A stretch of 64,000 bases of DNA from CAXXHQ01 sp963665265 (GTDB taxonomy: Bacteria > Planctomycetota > Planctomycetia > Pirellulales > Thermoguttaceae). Every line of letters starts with the position of its first letter. The stretch's first letter is position 1. This document shows, in pieces, positions 33,904-43,235 of the stretch. The notes under the pieces are model-generated. The model was not told the DNA's origin. It was given only the letters and a program-made list of their open reading frames with translations, and made no database searches. The translations under genes were made by a program, and so were the position numbers. Location: the NCBI GenBank assembly GCA_963665265.2, contig OY762224.2:3224001-3288000 (forward strand). Reading direction: 5' to 3'.

Positions 33904-35664
33904 TTACTTGGCCGCTTTTCGTTTCATCGAAAAATAGACGTAATGCACGCCGGTCTCCTCATCGGTCACGGCCGCGCCCGTCGGAGCAAGATACTTCTGC
34001 AACGCCGAAAACGGCGGCAGCGAGTTTCCCTCCACGACGTTAAGAATTCCTTGGATTCCAGGATTGAAACGAGCTTGGGCCTTCAGCTTTTCCAAGCCCT
34101 CGGGCGTGCTCACTTGATCATAAAGATAGCGATAGCTTTCCTCAGGTCGCGAAAACGAAAAGAGCGAAGGAGCCGCCGCGCCGCAAATCCGTTCGGTCTT
34201 GTTCGATATTAATTTGTATTCCAAATCGTCGGCCAACGGGCTTTCGTTCTTCGCAAATAGCTCCGCCGCTTTTTCAACATAACCGGCCTGCGGAGAAAAC
34301 AAAAACATGTCACCGAACAAACCGAACGCGGGATGGGGGAAATTCTCGGGGTCGGGGAAATTCTCCGGAACCTTCACAGGAATGACGTAATACGTTCCTC
34401 CTTCCACGCCATGCTTCTCAACGTCTTTGCTCACCGTCTTAGCAATTTGATCCATGATCTTCTTCGCCGCGTCCGAATCCTTGACCTTAAATCCGTACAC
34501 GGCCCCTTGGGGGCCTTTTTCGGCCACCCAAGACACCATCTCGACTTGCCCGTCGATCAAGGGAAGTATCTGCTTTTCCACGTCGACTCCGAGCGAGCCG
34601 TTATTGCGGGCGAGAAATCGGGAAAGAGCGCCGTCGCCCATAAAACTATCGACGACCGTCTTCAGCGAAGAAAGCATCTTCGCAAAATCCCATTTTAACG
34701 CCACGTAACCGGAGGCGTTGCCCGGAATCCAATGCGACGGCTTCATCTGCGTCTTATCGAACGCGAGGACCTTTAGCACGCCGGTTCGCGGATTATCGGT
34801 CAGGGCGTGCACATGCATCAAAAATTCGTATCCGTCGGTGTCAAAATAGAGACATCCGCCTAACCCCATCAACCCGTCCACGCCCAAGGCGGAAAACATC
34901 ATGGTTTGAGACTTAAGATTGGGAATGGCGTAGAGAAGACCGATGTAGTCGATGAAGCCGGTCATCTGCGGCTCGACGTTCGCGCCGCCTCGGCATTTAC
35001 TCATCGCCGTCGAATAGCTTGAGCTATTCGCAAGCGATGAATTGCTCCCGTTATTCCATGCGGCGAGAATATCTTTCATCGTCGTCATTTGCGTAGTTAT
35101 TACGATAGAAGAATCTTTTTCGCAATAAAACGATCGATTGTGTCCGTTCTTATTCAAATCATAAATCAGAACCTTGTCTTTTCCAATCGTTTCCTCATCG
35201 GCGGGAATGCCCGAATCTTTGGCAAAGTTCGAAAGCCGTTCGAAAATCGCGTGACACTTGCCGAACTGATCGCCGCAGTCGATAAAGAGCACGAACGCCG
35301 GCTCTTGACCCTCGACGGGCACGACAGCCACGGCGCATTCGCCGACGCCCGCCTTAATGATCTCGACGATCTCGTCGGCCGAGACGATCGCCGAGTCGCC
35401 CTTCATGAGTTTCGCAAATTGCGAAAACTTCGAGTAAGCCGAGTCGGCGAGCGGAGCCACCTGGGGGTCATTAATCATCTGTCCGAAATTCGTCGTTTGA
35501 AATTTCGTAAACAGCTCCGAGGCGTTGCGAACGGTCGCAATCACCACGGTCGTATCGGGGAGCAATTGCGCCGCGGTCGGCCTGGCGGCGAACGCAGACG
35601 AAGAAATGGCGCCGAAAGCGGCAAGCGTTAAAACGACGCTTCGAACGAATGTATTCCGAAACAT
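33904..35664 (-). CDS. Secreted planctomycete protein, DUF3352-like
   Basis: This 586-residue protein has a signal peptide (FRNTFVRSVVLTLAAFGAIS, then SSAFAARP with cleavage after AFA). The mature part starts QLLPDTTVVIATVRNASELF, the pattern of large exported proteins of unknown role in planctomycetes that resemble DUF3352. Repeats of V/I-rich strands and short helices, with GKDKVLIYDLNK and IDGQVEMVSWVAEKG, fit that family. The ATG at 35664 was chosen because the signal peptide begins there and GGGGA precedes it; the frame runs to 35694. It ends 48 bases from hslU but is not known to work with it. Confidence 0.8.
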   Translation of the reverse strand: MFRNTFVRSVVLTLAAFGAISSSAFAARPTAAQLLPDTTVVIATVRNASELFTKFQTTNFGQMINDPQVAPLADSAYSKFSQFAKLMKGDSAIVSADEIVEIIKAGVGECAVAVVPVEGQEPAFVLFIDCGDQFGKCHAIFERLSNFAKDSGIPADEETIGKDKVLIYDLNKNGHNRSFYCEKDSSIVITTQMTTMKDILAAWNNGSNSSLANSSSYSTAMSKCRGGANVEPQMTGFIDYIGLLYAIPNLKSQTMMFSALGVDGLMGLGGCLYFDTDGYEFLMHVHALTDNPRTGVLKVLAFDKTQMKPSHWIPGNASGYVALKWDFAKMLSSLKTVVDSFMGDGALSRFLARNNGSLGVDVEKQILPLIDGQVEMVSWVAEKGPQGAVYGFKVKDSDAAKKIMDQIAKTVSKDVEKHGVEGGTYYVIPVKVPENFPDPENFPHPAFGLFGDMFLFSPQAGYVEKAAELFAKNESPLADDLEYKLISNKTERICGAAAPSLFSFSRPEESYRYLYDQVSTPEGLEKLKAQARFNPGIQGILNVVEGNSLPPFSALQKYLAPTGAAVTDEETGVHYVYFSMKRKAAK

Positions 35665-35712
35665 GCTTATTCCCCACTGGTCAAAAAAAGGCAACTTCTG
35701 ATAAGCAAACCG

Positions 35713-37050
35713 TTACAATATAAACTTGCTCAAATCCTCGTCCTGCGAGAGGCTATCCAATCGTTGGCGCACGTAGGCGGCGTTGATCTCGATGCGTCCC
35801 GACTGCATATCGGGGGCCTCGAAGCTGACTTCCTCAAGCAATCGCTCCATAATCGTGTAGAGCCGACGCGCGCCTATGTTTTGCGACGTCTGATTCACAT
35901 GAAAGGCGAACTCGGCCAACGATTCAATCGCGTCTTGCTGAAAAACCAACTCGACGTTTTCCGTCCGCAGCAAGGCCGTATACTGTTTCGTTAGCGCGCC
36001 TTTCGGCTCCGTCAGAATGCGAATGAAATCCTCTTTCGTCAAATCCTCCAACTCGACTCGAATCGGGAAACGTCCCTGCAACTCGGGCATCAAGTCGCTC
36101 GGCTTTGCACGGTGGAACGCGCCGGCAGCCACGAAAAGAACGTGGTCGGTTTTCACGTATCCGTAGCGGGTTTGAATCGTCGTCCCTTCGACGATTGGAA
36201 GCAGGTCACGTTGCACGCCTTGCCGTGAAACGTCGGCGCCGTGCGATTGCTCGCTCGCCACGATTTTGTCGATCTCGTCGATGAAGACGATTCCCATGTT
36301 CTCGGCCAGCTCAATCGCCTTGGCGTTCACTTTTTCCTGATTGATGAGCGCTTCGCATTCCTGTTCGAAAAGCACGCGGCGCGCCTCGGCGACGGACATT
36401 TCGCGGCGGGTCGTCGATTTCGGCATGATCTTCTCGAACATTCCTTGGAAATCGAAGTCCATCTGCTCGCCGCCCATGCCGGGAAACATCATTGGAGCGT
36501 TTTTTTGATCGATCGCGATTTCGACTTTGCGATTTTCCAATTCGCCGGCTCGAAGCATGCCTCGCATCTTTTCCCGAGTATGCTCAAACCGCTCCGGAGA
36601 ATGAGGGCTGTCGGGCGAAGCGTCGAACGCAGGCGGAGTCGGCGCGAGCAGATCGACCAACCGCCGTTCGACTCGCTCCTTCGCCTCTTCTGCCACTTCT
36701 TTTCGCTCCTGATCGCGAACGATGCCGATGGCGTTTTCGACCAATTCGCGAATCATGCTTTCGACGTCACGTCCGTAGTAGCCGACCTCGGTATATTTCG
36801 TGGCTTCGATTTTAATGAACGGCGCGCCGGTCATCTTCGCCAAACGCCGCGCGATCTCCGTCTTTCCGACGCCGGTGGGACCGATCATCATGATATTCTT
36901 CGGCGCGGCCTCTTGCCGCATGTCGTCGTCCAATTGCTGACGACGCCAACGATTTCTTATCGCCACGGCTACGGCCCGCTTCGCCTCGTGCTGTCCGACG
37001 ATATGACGATCCAACTCTGTCACGATTTGACGCGGCGTTAATTCTCGCAC
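35713..37050 (-). CDS. hslU: ATP-dependent protease ATPase subunit HslU
   Basis: This is a 445-residue AAA+ unfoldase, normal in length. The N-terminus RELTPRQIVTELDRHIVGQH is typical; Walker A is GPTGVGKTEIARR, followed by the pore loop KYTEVGYYGRDVE and Walker B GIVFIDEIDKI. The C-terminus ends DEDLSKFIL, close to the conserved tail that docks in HslV. The GTG at 37050 is taken as start because GGAGGAGC precedes it; it overlaps the hslV stop by 13 bases, so translation is coupled. A longer ATG frame to 37323 would only read hslV out of frame. Confidence 0.95.
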   Translation of the reverse strand: MRELTPRQIVTELDRHIVGQHEAKRAVAVAIRNRWRRQQLDDDMRQEAAPKNIMMIGPTGVGKTEIARRLAKMTGAPFIKIEATKYTEVGYYGRDVESMIRELVENAIGIVRDQERKEVAEEAKERVERRLVDLLAPTPPAFDASPDSPHSPERFEHTREKMRGMLRAGELENRKVEIAIDQKNAPMMFPGMGGEQMDFDFQGMFEKIMPKSTTRREMSVAEARRVLFEQECEALINQEKVNAKAIELAENMGIVFIDEIDKIVASEQSHGADVSRQGVQRDLLPIVEGTTIQTRYGYVKTDHVLFVAAGAFHRAKPSDLMPELQGRFPIRVELEDLTKEDFIRILTEPKGALTKQYTALLRTENVELVFQQDAIESLAEFAFHVNQTSQNIGARRLYTIMERLLEEVSFEAPDMQSGRIEINAAYVRQRLDSLSQDEDLSKFIL

Positions 37051-37589
37051 GGAAGCTCCTCCAAGATAATATTCGCGTTCGTATAGACGTCGATATTCGA
37101 CGCGATGAGCAAGGCTTCGCGAACGATCTCCGCCGCGTTCAAATCGCTGTGCGCGATGAGCGCTCTCGCGGCGGCCACGGCGTAGTTTCCGCCGGAGCCG
37201 ATTCCTAAAACGCCGTCGGTCGGCTGTATCACGTCTCCGTTGCCGGTCAGGAGAAGCGTGTGCTTCGAATTGACGACGGTCAGCATCGCCTCTAAGCGAC
37301 GTAAGGCCCGATCCGTCCGCCATTCCTTGGCCAACTCCGTCGCCGCGCGAATCAAATTCGCCGGATTGTCTTTCAGTTTCACTTCAAATCGTTCGAGCAG
37401 GGCAAAGGCGTCGGCCGTCGAACCGGCGAAACCGGTAACGATTTTGCCGTCGAGGAGTTTGCGAATTTTCATCGCGTCGGCCTTCATGATCGTGCTGCCG
37501 ACGGTCACTTGTCCGTCGCCTCCGATGGCGACCGTTCCCTTATGCCGCACCGTCAAAATTGTCGTCGAATGCGTAATAACTTTGGTCAT
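37038..37589 (-). CDS. hslV: ATP-dependent protease peptidase subunit HslV
   Basis: This is a 183-residue proteasome-like peptidase. STTILTVRHKGTVAIGGDGQ has the HslV N-terminal pattern; the mature protein should start at Thr9 or Thr10 after removal of a short propeptide. TGFAGSTADAFALLERFE and GIGSGGNYAVAAARAL are both conserved. It forms a double hexamer with HslU and degrades damaged proteins. It is directly upstream of hslU on the same strand. Between 37590 and 38029 no other gene is seen. Confidence 0.97.
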   Translation of the reverse strand: MTKVITHSTTILTVRHKGTVAIGGDGQVTVGSTIMKADAMKIRKLLDGKIVTGFAGSTADAFALLERFEVKLKDNPANLIRAATELAKEWRTDRALRRLEAMLTVVNSKHTLLLTGNGDVIQPTDGVLGIGSGGNYAVAAARALIAHSDLNAAEIVREALLIASNIDVYTNANIILEELPCEN

Positions 37590-37937
37590 CGTTTCTCACT
37601 TGCTATTTTGCAGGTGCGCGCTCGCATAACAAATCGCATCTTGTTTATTCCGCGCCTCGTACCCGCTTTTAACTTTCTATTCTGGTAATTCGTTTTTGGC
37701 CGTCCGATATTAGACGCTTCATTCGTTAAAACCGGTTCATTTTACCGAAAAATATTCGCTCCCGGACCGCATAATTCATCCAATTCCGTCTAAAACCGAA
37801 CGTAAGTTGACATTCTACAGCAAAAAAAGACAATTCTCGACTCTCTGACTCCCCCGTTAGCTAGATTTTTATACGGATAACGCTTTCTTTACCAGTGGGA
37901 CGTTATTGATACCGAGGCAGCGAACGCTCGTTTTCCG

Positions 37938-37995
37938 TTCGCAGGTAAGGCCGTGCGAGGCCAAACCTGCGAAGAGTTTTAACCGCAAAACGGTT
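37938..37995 (+). other. Two hairpins in the leader of the SHD1-protein gene
   Basis: TTCGCAGGT (37938-37946) pairs with ACCTGCGAA (37965-37973), and AACCG (37981-37985) pairs with CGGTT (37991-37995). They lie 35-90 bases before the ATG at 38030. A weak sigma-70 pattern (TTGACA at 37807-37812) lies further upstream. They may form a leader structure or end an upstream transcript; no riboswitch class is recognised. Confidence 0.35.
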
Positions 37996-38029
37996 CACTA
38001 GCCCTCAGAGAAGTACATAGGAACTCGCC

Positions 38030-38896
38030 ATGATTCGCAAAACGCATCTCTTTATCGCATCCGCATTTATTCTTGGTTGTCTCTGGAGCGACGCCGCCCA
38101 GGCAGGTAGGCTGTTCGATCACGTTTTTTGCCGTCACCGCGTTCGCGCAGCCCGAATCGCTTGCCAACCGGTCGTTCCGTGCTGCACCCCGACCGCATGC
38201 TGTATATCTAATAAAACCGGGACCGAATCGACCGGCCCGATCGCTCCGCAAAAAGCGCCGGAAAAGGCGCCTCAACCGATCGCTCCAGATCGAAAAGAAG
38301 CTACCAAGCCGACGACGAAGGAGACGCCGAAACCAGTAATCAAATCGGAGCCGAAGCCCGAGCCCCCGAAAGCTCCGGTAGTAACGACGCCGCCCGCCCC
38401 CAAGCCTGCGGAGCCGAAGGCGGAAGCGCCGGTCGAAAAGCCGGCTCCTCAACCGCCGATTGCTCAAGCGCCGGCGAAAACGGAAGAGGAGAAACCGTTG
38501 CCGCCGAAGGAAACGCCCGCCCCGGTCGTAAAGGAGGAGCCGAAAGAGACGCCCCAAACGGAACCGAAGCCGGCCGACGAGCCGAAGCCTCGCCAAATGG
38601 ACGAGGATAATCCGTTCAACATTCCGCCGGTCGAAAAGCCTGCCGCGAAAGAACCGGAGAAGACGGAAAAGAAACAAGAATCGGCCGAGCCATTCACAAA
38701 GAACGACGCCGCTCGTTATCGCCTATGGACCGACGCCAGCGGCACGTTCCAAGTGGAGGCCCGCTTCGCCGGATACATGGGCGATTCGGTCCGCCTGCAA
38801 AAAGCGAACGGGAAATACGTTCGCATCGCGATCACCGCTCTTTCCTCGCTTGATCGTCACTTCGTCGAAGCGATTTCGTCCATCGCGGCAAAGTAA
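38030..38896 (+). CDS. Secreted proline/lysine-rich protein with a C-terminal SHD1 domain
   Basis: This is a 288-residue protein. Signal peptide IRKTHLFIASAFILGCLW ends SDAAQAG. Residues ~60-215 are a low-complexity linker of P, K, E and A (EKAPQPIAPDRKEATKP and so on). The last ~60 residues (YRLWTDASGTFQVEARFAGY, VRLQKANGKYVRIAITALS) are an SLA1-homology 1 domain, almost diagnostic for planctomycetes among bacteria. It is probably exported and binds protein or wall polymer through SHD1. The linker gives long arginine-rich frames on the opposite strand, which are not genes. Confidence 0.9.
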   Translation: MIRKTHLFIASAFILGCLWSDAAQAGRLFDHVFCRHRVRAARIACQPVVPCCTPTACCISNKTGTESTGPIAPQKAPEKAPQPIAPDRKEATKPTTKETPKPVIKSEPKPEPPKAPVVTTPPAPKPAEPKAEAPVEKPAPQPPIAQAPAKTEEEKPLPPKETPAPVVKEEPKETPQTEPKPADEPKPRQMDEDNPFNIPPVEKPAAKEPEKTEKKQESAEPFTKNDAARYRLWTDASGTFQVEARFAGYMGDSVRLQKANGKYVRIAITALSSLDRHFVEAISSIAAK

Positions 38897-38910
38897 GAAT
38901 CGCAACGGTT

Positions 38911-38932
38911 CCCTCTCCCAAAAGGGAGAGGG
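38911..38932. repeat. Intergenic hairpin between convergent genes
   Basis: CCCTCTCCC (38911-38919) and GGGAGAGGG (38924-38932) form a perfect 9-bp stem with an AAAA loop. It lies between two convergent genes and has no T-run. Such G/C-rich stems are dispersed intergenic repeats in many planctomycetes; it may still stop transcription from both sides. Confidence 0.6.
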
Positions 38933-38985
38933 CCGAGGGCGAGAGAAATTTCGCAATCGCCGCACGAGTCACTTTCGCGAAGGCT

Positions 38986-40323
38986 CTAACGTCCCACGAT
39001 TTCCATTATCGCTCGTGCGCGATCTTCGGAAAGCCAACTCTTTTTGGCCGCTTTGAGGTCGGGCAAGCCGTTCGCTTTCGTTTCCGTCGGAAACTGTTCG
39101 ACGGCGTTCCGATAGGCGTCGGCCGCTTCGGCATCTCGTCCGCAGGCTAAAAAAGCAAGTCCGAGATTAATCGCCGCGGTATCCAACGTCGGCATCTTCT
39201 CGAAAGCCGCATGGGTGTCTTTAAGAAACTCGTCGAAGCGATTATTTTCGTAATGATTCCAGCCGCGATTCGCCAGGGCCAAGGCGATTCCTTCCGCCGG
39301 AGCGTCGGGCAGTTCAATCGCTTGCGAATAGTCGGCCATCTCTTTTTTCGATTCCCCTTGCTCGCCCCAGATCAGTCCGCGCTCGATTAACGCCGTAGCA
39401 ACCTCTTCGACCGGCGCGCCGTCCAATTCGATCGCTTGCGAGTAGTCGGCCAAGGCCGCCTCGGCATCGCCGGCTTCGCTCCAAATCGATCCGCGATGAA
39501 CGAGAGCCAACGCGGTCTCCTCGACCGGCGAACCGGACAACTCGATCACGACGGAGAAATCTTCGAGGGCTTTTTCGGCATCGCCCGCTTCGTTCCACGT
39601 CATTCCGCGATTGACGAAAGCGCGAGCGACCTCTTCGATCGGAGCGCCGTCAAGGTCAATCACATTCGTATAGTCGGCAATCGCCGCTTTCCACTGGCCG
39701 GCGCCGCTCCTTTCCGTTCCGCGATTCACGAAAGCCAAGGCTAATTCCTCGACCGGGGCGTCCGTCATATCGATAACGCGGGAGAAATCGGCGATCGCCT
39801 TGTCGGTCTCCTCTTTTTCGCCGAACGCCACACCGCGATTGACTAAGGCTCGTGCAAGACGCTCGATCGACACGCCGGGCAATGACGCTACTTTTGAATA
39901 ATCGGCGATCGCTTTGTCGGTTTCACCGCGTTCGCCCCACACGGAGCCGCGATTATTGAGCGCATGGGCGACCGCATCGACCGGCGCATCGGGCAGTTCA
40001 ATCGCTTGCGAATAGTCGGCCATCTCTTTTTCGGTCTCGTCGCGTTCGCCCCAAACGATTCCGCGAAAAACGAGCGCCTTGGCGATCTCGGCAGTCGGAG
40101 CCTTAGGGAGTTCGATGGCCGCGGTAAAGTCGGCCTGGGCGCCGGCGATGTCCCCTTTTTCGCCCAAGGCTAGGCCGCGATTCACTAGAGCTGCCGCAAG
40201 CTCCTCGACGGAAACGTTCGAGTTTTCGATCGTCTCGGTATACTCGGAGATCATCTCTTCGGCATCGGCGAATTGTTCAATAGGCGCTTTGCGCTGGTCG
40301 TGTTTTGATTTCGAATGAGACAT
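38986..40323 (-). CDS. Tetratricopeptide-repeat protein
   Basis: This 445-residue soluble protein is built of about ten tandem TPR-like repeats with a ~37-residue period instead of 34, each reading roughly A-LVNRG-xWGExGExxKAIADYSxxIELPxAPVEEVA. Repeats 2-8 are so alike at DNA level that recent internal duplication is likely. TPR arrays bind other proteins; no catalytic domain is attached. The ATG at 40323 was preferred over 40380 because the repeat-free N-terminus (SHSKSKHDQRKAPIEQFADA) begins there. There are no signal peptides or membrane segments. Confidence 0.85.
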   Translation of the reverse strand: MSHSKSKHDQRKAPIEQFADAEEMISEYTETIENSNVSVEELAAALVNRGLALGEKGDIAGAQADFTAAIELPKAPTAEIAKALVFRGIVWGERDETEKEMADYSQAIELPDAPVDAVAHALNNRGSVWGERGETDKAIADYSKVASLPGVSIERLARALVNRGVAFGEKEETDKAIADFSRVIDMTDAPVEELALAFVNRGTERSGAGQWKAAIADYTNVIDLDGAPIEEVARAFVNRGMTWNEAGDAEKALEDFSVVIELSGSPVEETALALVHRGSIWSEAGDAEAALADYSQAIELDGAPVEEVATALIERGLIWGEQGESKKEMADYSQAIELPDAPAEGIALALANRGWNHYENNRFDEFLKDTHAAFEKMPTLDTAAINLGLAFLACGRDAEAADAYRNAVEQFPTETKANGLPDLKAAKKSWLSEDRARAIMEIVGR

Positions 40324-40412
40324 ATTCCGCTCAGTTGAGGAAGGTTGCGTTTCGAGGATAGGCCATCCTACCCTTACCATCGGCCAAAAACAATCGCGTT
40401 CTCACGCCTCGG

Positions 40413-41243
40413 CTACAGCGTCGGTCGCTTGATCACGGCGGCGGAGTCACGTTGCACGGTGCGCGCGTATCGAATTGCAGGGCGGCCAAAGAGCATCGCG
40501 TAGTAATGATGGTCCGGCGGCAGATCGACAAGCTTCTTCAACTCAGGCGCCGTTTCGAGCGCCAACTTGAGCAGACCGCACCATACAGTTCCCAATCCGG
40601 CGCTTTGGGCGAGCAACTCGAAATAGGCCAAGGCGATCGGCACGTCTTCCATCGCACAGGGCGCTTGGGCAGGAGCCGAGACGATTAAAACATGCGGAGC
40701 GCCGCGAAAGACCACGTCGGCCCGATGCTCCACGTAGGCGTCGATCGCCTTTTCGATATAGGAAAGTCGAGGCGGAATCTTTCCCGCCTCCGACGCTTCG
40801 ACAAGCGCTTTCATCACTTCTTGTCGAAGATGATTCAACTTGCTCTTGTCGTCGATAACGGTGAAAGTCAACGATCGGCTGTTTACGCCGGTCGGGGCGT
40901 TAGCGACGGTCGCAAGCAGTTGATCGATCAATTCCCGTTTGACGTTCTGATCGGCGTATTGTCGCACGCTCCGCCGTCCGCGCATAAATCGGTCCATTTG
41001 CTCGAAGCTCGGCCACGAATCGCCTGAGGCCAAGAGACTATTCTCCGGCTTGAAACCGAGAATGGAAATCGCCGCCGTCGGGCAGATCGCTAAACAGTGC
41101 TGACACTGCAAGCAGTTCTCTTCGTCTTCGCCGGAAATGTAGGGCATCTGCTCAGCGTTTCGTTTGATGATCCGCGAGGGACAATCCAACACGCACAGCC
41201 CGCATCGGGTGCAACGATCCTTTTGCACGGTGAAATTGAGCAT
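40413..41243 (-). CDS. Ferredoxin-nitroreductase fusion protein
   Basis: This is a 276-residue protein. Two 4Fe-4S clusters are bound by CTRCGLCVLDCP (residues ~11-22) and CLQCQHCLAICP (~44-55). A nitroreductase domain follows (RRSVRQYADQNVKRELIDQL, ANAPTGVNSRSLTFTV, GLGTVWCGLLK), which binds FMN. Such proteins reduce nitro compounds, quinones or unknown partners with electrons from the attached ferredoxin, in the cytoplasm. It stands alone, convergent with nothing, about 90 bases downstream of the TPR gene's start. The 41244-41620 gap holds only a hairpin. Confidence 0.93.
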   Translation of the reverse strand: MLNFTVQKDRCTRCGLCVLDCPSRIIKRNAEQMPYISGEDEENCLQCQHCLAICPTAAISILGFKPENSLLASGDSWPSFEQMDRFMRGRRSVRQYADQNVKRELIDQLLATVANAPTGVNSRSLTFTVIDDKSKLNHLRQEVMKALVEASEAGKIPPRLSYIEKAIDAYVEHRADVVFRGAPHVLIVSAPAQAPCAMEDVPIALAYFELLAQSAGLGTVWCGLLKLALETAPELKKLVDLPPDHHYYAMLFGRPAIRYARTVQRDSAAVIKRPTL

Positions 41244-41358
41244 CGATCAACCTTTCGTCTGAATGCCGACAGGAAACGCTTTTGGCAAAAAGACCATTGT
41301 AGAACGCACGGTCCGCTCCGTGAAGGATAGTTCGTTGGGCTACGACTACTCCGCGACT

Positions 41359-41379
41359 GTCAGGCACAGAGCGCCTGAC
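41359..41379. repeat. Intergenic hairpin repeat
   Basis: GTCAGGC (41359-41365) pairs with GCCTGAC (41373-41379) around ACAGAGC. A related piece, GTCAGGCGCTGCTCG, appears near 41567. These look like members of a dispersed intergenic repeat family in the 377-base gap before the first SPFH gene. Confidence 0.45.
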
Positions 41380-41620
41380 CTACTGGACTGACGCAGGCAA
41401 GCGCTCGCATCGTTTGCTTAAATGGCGTTTTCCACGAAGCAATAGCCTTTCCTGGCTAAATATTCCCTTCCCGGGCACGAATAGCTCTATAAGTCGGCGA
41501 TTCCAGGGGGGGATGTAGTTGCATCCGCCCATTTGGCGGGGTAGATTTGCTGAGCAACCGCGAGCAGTCAGGCGCTGCTCGTAGCGAAATCGACGGAAGA
41601 ACTTCCTCGGAGTTTCAGAT

Positions 41621-43168
41621 ATGAACGTCACGAACTTAAAGCAATGGTTTCCCTTGGCCGTGACCGGCGGAATATTGCTCGTCATTTTTATTCCGTACAC
41701 GATCTACCAGGAATGTCGGATCGACGTGCCTAACCGCCAGATGGCCGTGCTGGTTCACAAGACCGGCATGGATTTGGAGCCGGGCAAAGTGATCGCGCCG
41801 GGACCGGAGTATAAAGGGGTGCAGGCGAAAGTCCTGACCGAAGGACGCTACTACTTCAATCCTTACGCATGGGATTGGCAAGTCGTTCCGCAAATTGAAA
41901 TTCCCGAAGGAAAACTAGGCGTGGAAGTGCGTCTGTACGGCGAAGACCTTCCGTCCGGCGAATTGATCGCCTCGAAAGACACGCAAAAAGGGATCGTCGA
42001 GAATGTTCTTACGCCGGGGCGCTATGCAATCAACGCCTGGATCGCCGGCACGGAGAGAGATCGCGAAAGCTTCGCCGAAATCATCGAACTGCACGATCCG
42101 GTGACGATTCCCGCCGGTTTCAAAGGCTTAATAACGAATCTTTCAGCGTCGGCGCCGAAAAACGCGAATCAACTCGTTTCGGAGTCTGGCGAGCGCGGAG
42201 TTCAATCGAAGACGCTCGAACCGGGAACGTATTATTTGAATCCCTATGTTCAAGAAGTGCGATTAATCGACTGCCGCAGCCAACGCTACAATTTAAAAGA
42301 CATCGGCTTCCCGACGCGAGACGGTTTCTGGGTGAGTCTTGAGGCGATCATCGAGTTTCGAGTGAAGCCGGACACGGCGGCGACCACCTATATCTTGTTC
42401 AACGAAGAGCGGGAAAAGAAATCGCTGGCCGAGGAAGTCATCGCAAAAGTAATCTTGCCGAACGCACGAGCCTACACCCGGTTGCGCGGCTCAAATCACT
42501 CGGGTAAGGAATTCATTACCGGCGATACGCGGGCGAATTTCCAAGATGATTTTCAAAAAGCGATGAAAGCGACGTGCGACGAACACGGCATTGAGGTCAT
42601 TCAAGCGTTGATTACGACGATCAATCCTCCGGACAAGATCGCCGATCCGGTGCGACGCCGTCAGATTGCGTTGCAGCAGGAGTCGCAATACAAAAAGGAA
42701 ATCGATCAACAAGCGGCAGAACGCGAACTAGCAATACAAAAAGCAACGGTGAATCAGAAGCGCGAAATCGTCGCGGCGTCGCAAGAAGTCGTGGTCGTGA
42801 CGACAGAAGCCAGAAAGAAGCAAGAAGTGGCGCTGATCGACGCGAACACGCGTTTGGCCGTGGCGGAGCAAAAATTATTGGCGGCAAAGGATTTAGCCTC
42901 GGCGGTGATGGCGAAGGGAAAGGCGGAAGCCGACGTGATTCGATTTGCGAACGAAGCGGAGGCGGCCGGTTGGCAAAAAGCGATCGCCGCGTTTAGCGGT
43001 AACGGAGACGAGTTCGCCCGCTGGACGTTGTTCCGGAAGATCGCGCCGGCCTATCGCAGCATGACGATCAACACGGCCGACAGCCCGTTGACGGACATAT
43101 TCCGTTCGTTCGATTTCAAACACGCGGAGAAACCGTTGACTCAGCCGGCGACCTACCCGGCGCGATAA
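41621..43168 (+). CDS. SPFH/Band 7 membrane-anchored protein (first of a pair)
   Basis: This 515-residue protein has an N-terminal transmembrane anchor WFPLAVTGGILLVIFIPYTI (about residues 8-27). The SPFH region includes TPGRYAINAW, IPAGFKGLITNLSA and DGFWVSLEAIIEFRVKPDT. A long alanine/glutamate-rich coiled coil (residues ~360-445, VAEQKLLAAKDLASAVMAKG) is followed by a short tail. Family members form large ring or cage assemblies on membranes and regulate proteases or lipid domains. The paired SPFH gene follows after 67 bases, so the two probably co-assemble, as HflK and HflC do; they are larger than those and without clear orthology. Confidence 0.9.
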   Translation: MNVTNLKQWFPLAVTGGILLVIFIPYTIYQECRIDVPNRQMAVLVHKTGMDLEPGKVIAPGPEYKGVQAKVLTEGRYYFNPYAWDWQVVPQIEIPEGKLGVEVRLYGEDLPSGELIASKDTQKGIVENVLTPGRYAINAWIAGTERDRESFAEIIELHDPVTIPAGFKGLITNLSASAPKNANQLVSESGERGVQSKTLEPGTYYLNPYVQEVRLIDCRSQRYNLKDIGFPTRDGFWVSLEAIIEFRVKPDTAATTYILFNEEREKKSLAEEVIAKVILPNARAYTRLRGSNHSGKEFITGDTRANFQDDFQKAMKATCDEHGIEVIQALITTINPPDKIADPVRRRQIALQQESQYKKEIDQQAAERELAIQKATVNQKREIVAASQEVVVVTTEARKKQEVALIDANTRLAVAEQKLLAAKDLASAVMAKGKAEADVIRFANEAEAAGWQKAIAAFSGNGDEFARWTLFRKIAPAYRSMTINTADSPLTDIFRSFDFKHAEKPLTQPATYPAR

Positions 43169-43235
43169 AACTTCAAGATTGAATTTCAATGACAAGACGG
43201 CCGAAAACACGGCGACATCATAAGCGAGATAAGAG

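Noticed and set aside
37051..37323. N-terminal extension of HslU from an ATG at 37323
   Set aside because: The extension reads hslV in another frame and is arginine-rich; HslU homology begins exactly at the GTG at 37050.
37979..38677. Long arginine-rich minus-strand frame
   Set aside because: It is the antisense of the proline/lysine-rich linker of the SHD1 protein; low complexity keeps the frame open.
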